Source: Bacteroidota bacterium
Lineage (GTDB): Bacteria > Bacteroidota > Rhodothermia > Rhodothermales > UBA10348
Reading direction: 5' to 3'
NCBI GenBank assembly: GCA_024640835.1
Contig: JAHEEH010000130.1
Span: forward strand, 1 to 6,086
DNA: 6,086 nucleotides
Shown here: positions 5,986 through 6,086 of the stretch, in pieces
Position numbering within the stretch: the stretch's first letter is position 1
How the letters are laid out: each line of letters opens with the position of its first letter
Made by a program: the position numbers and the translations under genes
The notes under the pieces: generated by a model
What the model saw: only the letters and a program-made list of their open reading frames with translations
Databases searched by the model: none
What the model was told of the DNA's origin: nothing

Positions 5986-6086
5986 ATGTCCTGGTTTCAG
6001 CACGAAATCACGCTGCGGCCCCGCCCAAGGGGGTGCCACCTGGTGACCGACGAAATCACCGAGTCCCTGCCCGACCTCCGATCCGT
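5986..6086 (+). CDS. yjbQ: YjbQ/UPF0047 family protein (5' part, cut by window edge)
   Basis: The first 33 codons begin one base after the previous stop and run off the right edge with no stop. The translation MSWFQHEITLRPRPRG, followed by CHLVTDEITESLPDLRS, matches the start of E. coli YjbQ ([23 protein letters not shown], quoted from memory) at W-x-Q, the RG and HLVTDEI. YjbQ proteins are small (about 140 residues) and have weak thiamine-phosphate synthase activity in vitro; their physiological role is unsettled. The catalytic half lies outside the window. The one-base spacing makes it the fourth gene of the Nudix-eIF2B/queE/lipoprotein operon. No good Shine-Dalgarno is visible, so coupling to the upstream gene is likely. 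Confidence 0.85.
   Translation, partial: MSWFQHEITLRPRPRGCHLVTDEITESLPDLRS

Noticed and set aside
4740..5987. A 415-codon open frame on the minus strand opposite the lipoprotein gene
   Set aside because: It has no recognisable motif and is rich in Arg/Gly/Val. The plus strand encodes a complete catalytic domain. Long antisense frames are expected in GC-rich codon-biased DNA.

Overview
The window is G+C-rich, gene-dense bacterial DNA with no mobile element, RNA gene or CRISPR array that I can see. It holds six protein genes plus small regulatory candidates; two genes are cut by the window edges. A lipobox signal peptide, a queuosine-precursor gene, a yjbQ homologue and mostly poor Shine-Dalgarno sequences point to a high-GC Gram-negative bacterium. 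Phyla such as Gemmatimonadota or Myxococcota would fit, but the sequence does not settle the lineage.

Left part (1-1948): the N-terminal 137 codons of a fold-type II PLP threonine/serine dehydratase run leftward off the edge. Across an 81-bp gap, a class 3-type aldehyde dehydrogenase is transcribed rightward with all catalytic residues and a hydrophobic C-terminal tail. Middle (1961-2722): a short-chain dehydrogenase very close to 3-hydroxyacyl-CoA dehydrogenase type 2 (HSD10/HSD17B10) points leftward, its stop only 12 bp from the aldehyde dehydrogenase stop. These three genes suggest amino-acid, acyl-CoA and aldehyde catabolism.

Right part (2861-6086): four rightward genes are packed as an apparent operon. 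They are (1) a fusion of an N-terminal Nudix hydrolase domain with an eIF2B alpha/beta/delta-type sugar-phosphate isomerase-like domain; (2) queE, 7-carboxy-7-deazaguanine synthase, with the variant C-X14-C-X2-C radical-SAM motif; (3) an endonuclease/exonuclease/phosphatase-fold lipoprotein; and (4) the start of a yjbQ/UPF0047 gene, cut by the right edge. The junctions overlap or are 1-8 nt apart.

The most interesting item is the Nudix-eIF2B fusion. It keeps the REUxEExGU metal site, the Asp of the isomerase GAD motif and the NKxGT signature. In my by-eye alignment, the catalytic Cys of ribose-1,5-bisphosphate and methylthioribose-1-phosphate isomerases is replaced by Ser. Its product cannot be read from sequence; a role in nucleotide, ADP-ribose or deoxy-sugar phosphate salvage next to a radical-SAM enzyme is a testable inference.
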